DNA of 64,000 bases, taken from positions 558,001 to 622,000 of the forward strand of contig CAXXPK010000003.1 of the NCBI GenBank assembly GCA_963678075.2. The letters run 5' to 3'. A program made the translations under genes and the position numbers. Positions 59,658 to 64,000 of the stretch are shown here, in pieces. This DNA is from Oleispirillum sp963678075 (GTDB lineage: Bacteria; Pseudomonadota; Alphaproteobacteria; Rhodospirillales; Rhodospirillaceae). Under the pieces are notes generated by a model. That model was not told the origin of the DNA, searched no databases, and saw nothing but the letters and a program-made list of their open reading frames with translations. How positions within the stretch are numbered: position 1 is the stretch's first letter; each line of letters opens with the position of its first letter.

Positions 59658-61048
59658 CCACCGCGCTGGCGCACCGTTTTCATCCCAGCATCCTGCGCGA
59701 CTATGACATTCGCGGTGTCGTCGGGCGGACGCTGAAGGTCGCGGATGCGGGGGCGTTGGGCATGGCGTTCGGTTCCGATCTGGTGGCCAGGGGCGGTCGC
59801 ACGGTGGCGGTCGGGCGCGACGGGCGGGTCAGCTCTCCGGATCTGGCCGCGGCCCTGATCAACGGATTGACCGCAACCGGGGTCGCCGTGCTGCCGATCG
59901 GTTGCGGGCCGACGCCGATGCTGCACTACGCGGTGGCGGCGTTGCCCGCCGATGCCGGGATCATGGTCACCGCGTCCCACAATCCGTCGAATCACAACGG
60001 CTTCAAGATGGAAATGCTGGGGCGTTCCTTCTTCGGCCCGGATATCCGGGCCTTGGGGCGGCGGGCCGAGGCAGGGGATTTCGTGTCCGGCGAGGGGGAG
60101 GTTTCTCCGCGCGAGGTGTTCGACGCCTATATCGCGCGGTTGTTGGCCGACGTCCGTCCGGCGCGGCCGTTGTCGGTGGTTTGGGATTGCGGAAACGGCG
60201 CCACCGGGCCCGCGGTCAAGGCGATGACGGCGTCGCTGCCGGGGCGCCATCGGGTGCTGTTCGACGCGATGGACGGGACCTTTCCAAACCATCATCCCGA
60301 TCCCGCCATTCCCGCCAATCTGACTCACCTGATCGCGGCGGTGCGGGAGTCCGGCGCCGACCTTGGGGTCTCTTTCGATGGTGATGGCGACCGTCTGGGC
60401 GTAGTCGATGGCAACGGCGACATCCTTTGCGGCGACCGTATTCTGGCGCTGCTGTGTCAGGACGTGTTGGCGCGTCATCCGGGGGCGACGGTGATCGCCG
60501 ACGTCAAGGCGAGCCAGGTGCTGTTCGACGAGGTGCGGCGCCTGGGCGGCGTTCCGGTGATGAGCCGCACCGGCCACTCGGTGATACGGACCAAACTGGC
60601 CGAACTGGGGGCGCCGCTGGCCGGCGAGATGAGCGGCCATATCTTCTTCGCTGACGGTTATTACGGATATGACGACGCCCTCTATGCGGCGGTGCGGCTG
60701 CTGAACGTGCTGTCCGCGCATGACGGTACACTGGCCGATTGGCAGGCGGGCTTGCCGCGTGTCTTCAACACGCCCGAGGTGCGGGTTTCCTGTCCCGATG
60801 ATCGAAAGTTCGTGGTGATCGACGAATTGACCGAAGCCCTGAGCGCGGCGGGCGGGGACTTTATCGATATCGACGGGGTGCGGGTGACGGTGGCGGACGA
60901 TTGGTGGCTGTTGCGCGCGTCCAACACCCAGGCGGAGCTGGTCATCCGTTGCGAGGCGACGTCGTTGGGCGGCCTGGCGGCGGCCAAGGCGGCGGTCGCC
61001 GAGCGGTTGGTCGCCGCAGGGTTCGCGGTGCCGCCGGAATTGGCCTGA
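59654..61048 (+). CDS. phosphomannomutase / phosphoglucomutase
   Basis: A 464-aa alpha-D-phosphohexomutase of the AlgC/ManB type. The catalytic phosphoserine is S108 in TASHNPSNHNGFK, the Mg loop is SFDGDGDRLGVV, the sugar-binding loop GEMSGHIFF, and the phosphate-binding loop RASNTQAELVIRCEA. I take TTG 59654 as start: AAGGAGG (59643-59649) is four bases upstream and the family start HPSILRDYDIRG follows closely. TTG shares three bases with the ugd stop (TTGA). Whether mannose or glucose is preferred cannot be told; ManB-like and PGM activity commonly coexist. Confidence 0.92.
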   Translation: MTTALAHRFHPSILRDYDIRGVVGRTLKVADAGALGMAFGSDLVARGGRTVAVGRDGRVSSPDLAAALINGLTATGVAVLPIGCGPTPMLHYAVAALPADAGIMVTASHNPSNHNGFKMEMLGRSFFGPDIRALGRRAEAGDFVSGEGEVSPREVFDAYIARLLADVRPARPLSVVWDCGNGATGPAVKAMTASLPGRHRVLFDAMDGTFPNHHPDPAIPANLTHLIAAVRESGADLGVSFDGDGDRLGVVDGNGDILCGDRILALLCQDVLARHPGATVIADVKASQVLFDEVRRLGGVPVMSRTGHSVIRTKLAELGAPLAGEMSGHIFFADGYYGYDDALYAAVRLLNVLSAHDGTLADWQAGLPRVFNTPEVRVSCPDDRKFVVIDELTEALSAAGGDFIDIDGVRVTVADDWWLLRASNTQAELVIRCEATSLGGLAAAKAAVAERLVAAGFAVPPELA

Positions 61049-61054
61049 TCCAAT

Positions 61055-61702
61055 TCAGGCGATGCGGCTGGGGGCGACTCCGGGGGGCGACGTCGGGTCC
61101 AGGCCTTCGTGCAGCAGGGCGGCCAACGCGCCGTTTTTGCGGAGGTCGGCGATGGCGCGATTGATCTCCAGCAGGGCCGCTATCCCGGCGGGCGATCGGC
61201 GCGATGCTCCGATGTGGTAGGGGACGTCGGGAATCGCGAGCCCGCTGCCGACCACCGCGGACGCACCCAGACCGCGCCGGCGCCGACAATGGAGGAATAC
61301 CTGCCAGTTCATGACGAAGGCGTCGATGTGGCGATTCAGCAGCATCGAGAACAGGGCGTCGTCGCTGCCCGCCATCTCGACCCGGATGCCGTTGTCGCGG
61401 CGCGGGGTTTCTAAATCGAAGCCGTAACTATCGCCGCGCACCACGCCCAGGCGTTTGCCGCGCATCGCCCCCCAATCTTGCCAGGGGGTCGGATTTTCGC
61501 CGTCGCGGACGAAGATCAGGTTCGGCGACAGCCACAGCGGGTCGGAAAACGCCAGATAGCTTTCGCGCTCCGTGGTGCGGGTCAGGCTCCAGATCAGGTC
61601 GGCGTGGCCTTGCCGCATCTCGTTGTGGGCGCGGGGCCAGGGCAGGATCGACATCTCGACCTTCAGGCCGCTGGCGGTGAAGACGCGCCGCGCGATGCGC
61701 AT
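61055..61702 (-). pseudogene. periplasmic solute-binding protein (family 3), N-terminal truncated
   Basis: The frame reads MRIARRVFTASGLKVEMSIL, PWPRAHNEMRQGHADLIWSL and FSDPLWLSPNLIFVRDGE, typical of amino-acid-type binding proteins (SBP_bac_3, TransporterSig/YckB-like). The signal peptide and the first 20-30 residues of the mature domain are missing, and a TAA lies just before the first ATG. The sequence immediately upstream is the SPOR domain of a carboxypeptidase gene in another frame. The remaining 215 aa to the C terminus are intact. A deletion between two codirectional genes explains this. Confidence 0.75.
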
Positions 61703-62901
61703 CGCTGAAGCTTAGGCCGACGACGCGGGCGCGATACAGGGTTTTCTGGCTGGCCTTGAGCGGGTCGATGCGGCTGCGCGCGTGGCTGGCCGTAGCATCG
61801 GTTTGCGCCGCCATCGCGACGCGGGCCGCGGCTTCCGCCGTCTTGCGGTCGGAATAGGCGCCGACCTGAACGCCCCAGTTGTCGGATTTGGCCGTCACCG
61901 TCGATGCGCGGCGCCGTGGTGTCGGCACTTCCGGCGATCCGGCATCGCCTTCGCCAAGGTTGGCGGGGCCGAAGGTCGCGGTCCGGTTTTTCCCGTTCAG
62001 GCCGGCCAAACGGGACGTAGTGTCGTCCGACCGCGCCGGACGGTTGGCGGTGACCGCCACGTCCTCGAACCCGCGATCCAGCAAATCGGCGGTGCGTTGA
62101 TCGCGCCAGCGGGCGGTGTTGCCGCCCATCACCACCGCGATCAGGCGGTGGTTGTCGCGAACGGCGGAGGCCGCGAGGTTGAAGCCGGTCTTCAGTCCAT
62201 CGGTGCCGGGATAGTGCGCCACCAGATTGTTGTGGGTGGGGATGGTCTGTCCCTCGTGGTCGAGTTCCTTGAGGGAGAAGTACTTGTAATACTTCGGGAA
62301 GTCACGTTGCAGCGCGCGCCAAGCGGGCCAGGTCGCGGGCGGTGGTGACCTGATCGCGGTGATGCAGGCCGGATGCGTTGCAGAAGGTGGTGCGCGACAT
62401 TCCCAGTTGCCGCGCCTTCGCGGTCATTCGCGACGCGAAAGCGACTTCGCTGGCCGCCAGATTTTCGGCGACGGTGACGGCGACATCGTTGGCCGATTTG
62501 ATGATCAGGGCCTCGATCGCGGTATGGACCGAGATTTTCTGACCGCACCTTAAGCCCAGGCTGCTGGGTGGCTGACGTTCCGCCCGCGCGCTGACCGCCA
62601 GCGGACTGCGCAGGGTGACGTGACCGGCCTCCAAATTCTCGAACAGAAGATAGAGGGTCATCATCTTGGTCAGCGACGCGGGGTGATTCTGGGTGTCCGC
62701 GTTTTCGGCATAGATGGTGCGGACGGTGTTGGTGTCTATCACGAACGAGGCGTATTTCGCCAGCGCCAATCCGGGGGTGAAGAGCAGCAGCAACAGGTCC
62801 AAGGCCGAGGCCCGGATGGGGCGGGTCGGCCTGGGGGTCCCACGTGTGCCTTGAATCGGCGCCTTGAGCGAGGCGGTCATGGCCGTCACGCGCTCATCCA
62901 T
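61700..62901 (-). pseudogene. D-alanyl-D-alanine carboxypeptidase with SPOR domain, frameshifted and 3'-truncated
   Basis: A PBP5-like (peptidase S11) enzyme. From ATG 62901 (GAGGA upstream) a signal peptide ends LALLFTP-like and is followed by SLTKMMTLYLLFENLEAGHV (SxxK motif) and IKSANDVAVTVAENLA (SxN motif). At the GCGCGCGC run near 62312 the frame is lost and TGA follows. The other frame continues QRDFPKYYKYFSLKELDHEG, PGTDGLKTGFN (KTG motif) and the SPOR domain WGVQVGAYSDRKTAEAAARV, up to LYRARVVGLS. There the SPOR domain stops short of its last strand at the junction with the binding-protein remnant near 61710. Both the shift and the truncation would inactivate it. Confidence 0.85.
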
Positions 62902-63133
62902 CGGAAACGTCCTCAAACCAGAAACGATGTACGGTATCCCTTGCGGTCTTGGCCGCCGCCCCGGTTTCCCCCGAGGTTCGTTAACGTCACCATAAGATAT
63001 CGACGACTCGGCTGTCCAGGCCAATTTTCCCGCCGAGTCGCGGTGAATCGACCGATTGTGCGTTATGCCCTGGATTCTTGCCGCGCAAGGCCCCAAAATC
63101 CAAGGATGTTTTCAGAAAAGGGGGAAAGCGCCA

Positions 63134-63859
63134 ATGACGCGGGTAAAGGGAAACGGTTTCTCATGCGGCGCTTCGGCGCTGGCGCTGCTGGTCCTGGCCG
63201 GGTGCGCCGCGACCGGCGAGGTTGAGGGCCCGGCGGTGCGGCGCCTGACCTGGTTCTCGTTCCTTTCGGGGGACGATCTGCGGGCGTCGTGCGCGGCGGG
63301 CCAGACCAGCCTGCGCCTTGTCCACAACGCAATCTGGGACGAGGACGTGCGGGTGGTCGAGGCTAAGGGGCCGGTCGGCGGCGCGATGGCTGTGCGCGAG
63401 CAATTGTTTCTGCGTATCGACTGGTCGAATTTGAAGATCGGCGTGGACGATCCGCGCATGCCCTGGCGTGGCGAGAAGGTGGGCGGCGCATGGACGGCGG
63501 AACAGGCGGCGGCGGTGGTCGCGGCGCTGCGAGCCGACCAGGCATTCACCCCTCTTTTCCAGCCGCTGCGCCTGGTCGGGCAGGGGTTCTTCTGGACCGG
63601 CACCGGCTGTTTGGACGGGAAGCCCTGGTTCCATGCCTGGGCCTATCCGTCGACGGCCTATGACGGGCTGTCCTTCCCCGATGCGGTGCAGCGGGTGTTG
63701 CCGTCGAAGGGCGTCTTCGCCGAGGCCTATGCCCCGTCCTCGCCCTACCCCGATCAGCGGCGGCACGACGACCGGACGTTTTTCCTGACCGCGACGACGG
63801 ACGGTATTTTCGGGCGCTTGAATCTGCCCGCGCCACCGGTTTCGCGTATGTTGCCGTAA
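63134..63859 (+). CDS. hypothetical lipoprotein
   Basis: A 241-aa protein with a lipoprotein signal: a basic start MTRVKGNGF, hydrophobic ASALALLVLAGC with the lipobox ending LAGC near residue 25. The mature part contains LRLVHNAIWDEDVRVVEAKG, QLFLRIDWSNLKIG and WFHAWAYPSTAYDGLSFPDA. I recognise no domain. ATG 63134 is chosen because it gives a clean lipoprotein signal peptide. It appears intact. Confidence 0.75.
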   Translation: MTRVKGNGFSCGASALALLVLAGCAATGEVEGPAVRRLTWFSFLSGDDLRASCAAGQTSLRLVHNAIWDEDVRVVEAKGPVGGAMAVREQLFLRIDWSNLKIGVDDPRMPWRGEKVGGAWTAEQAAAVVAALRADQAFTPLFQPLRLVGQGFFWTGTGCLDGKPWFHAWAYPSTAYDGLSFPDAVQRVLPSKGVFAEAYAPSSPYPDQRRHDDRTFFLTATTDGIFGRLNLPAPPVSRMLP

Positions 63860-63864
63860 GGCGC

Positions 63865-63897
63865 GCGGACCCGAGTTTTCTTATCGGGGGGGTCCGC
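63865..63897 (+). terminator. hairpin after the lipoprotein gene
   Basis: GCGGACC (63865-63871) pairs exactly with GGTCCGC (63891-63897), with CGA/TCG extending the stem after a bulge. No T tract follows on the + strand. It is a weak terminator candidate; the rest to 64000 shows no gene. Confidence 0.35.
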
Positions 63898-64000
63898 CGT
63901 TCCCAGGCTTCCCCCATATCAAGAGCGAACGTTGCGGTTCGTGGAGGGGGAGGTGTCGAGGACGATGCGGCAACGGGTTGAAGGTGTTGAAAAGATGTGG

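Overview
The window is GC-rich chromosomal DNA from an alphaproteobacterium, probably Rhodospirillales-like. The basis is gene order (tRNA-Tyr, tRNA-Gly, tuf, tRNA-Trp, secE-nusG-rplKAJL-rpoBC, then str, S10, spc and alpha), plus MipZ, an ATP12-type chaperone and an acrylyl-CoA-reductase-like gene. The order-level placement is an inference from synteny, not from a database search.

Positions 1-33,000 hold an almost complete set of transcription and translation genes, nearly all on the + strand and all apparently intact: the start of rlmB on the minus strand, three tRNAs, tuf copy 1, secE, nusG, rplK, rplA, rplJ, rplL, rpoB, rpoC, rpsL, rpsG, fusA, tuf copy 2, the S10 and spc ribosomal protein genes, secY, adk, rpsM, rpsK, rpoA and rplQ. 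Control elements are readable between them: good sigma70 promoters before tRNA-Tyr, rpsL and rpsM; an L10 leader before rplJ; a long RNase III-type hairpin between rplL and rpoB; a terminator after rpoC; an attenuator-like hairpin between rplO and secY; and a strong terminator after rplQ.

Positions 33,000-39,000 carry housekeeping genes: a DegP/Q protease, RarA, a CrcB with a missing internal segment, an RluC/D pseudouridine synthase and, on the minus strand, a DASS carboxylate transporter. From about 39,000 onward the character changes. Intact genes (AsmA, ATP12 chaperone, acylphosphatase, GntR regulator, 3-hydroxyisobutyryl-CoA hydrolase, enoyl-CoA hydratase, LipB, tRNA-Leu, MgtE, a YhhQ-type transporter, MipZ, GalU, Ugd, phosphomannomutase, a lipoprotein) alternate with broken ones. 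The broken genes are a frameshifted HAD phosphatase, purU and acuI truncated against each other, an unknown gene with two frameshifts, cobC with a large internal deletion and a nonsense codon, an IS5-family element, a GH114-like/acyl-CoA synthetase chimera, a frameshifted D-Ala-D-Ala carboxypeptidase, and a headless solute-binding protein fused behind it. This is the pattern of a genome losing accessory genes. Several of the single-base shifts lie at G/C runs, so part of the signal could be base-calling error; the large deletions and nonsense codons could not.

I see no defence system, CRISPR array, prophage or biosynthetic cluster. The most interesting unexplained element is a well-folded, terminator-ended candidate RNA gene at about 47,417-47,572, between lipB and the enoyl-CoA hydratase gene. 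Next come two adjacent AT-rich palindromes in the promoter region of the acyl-CoA genes.
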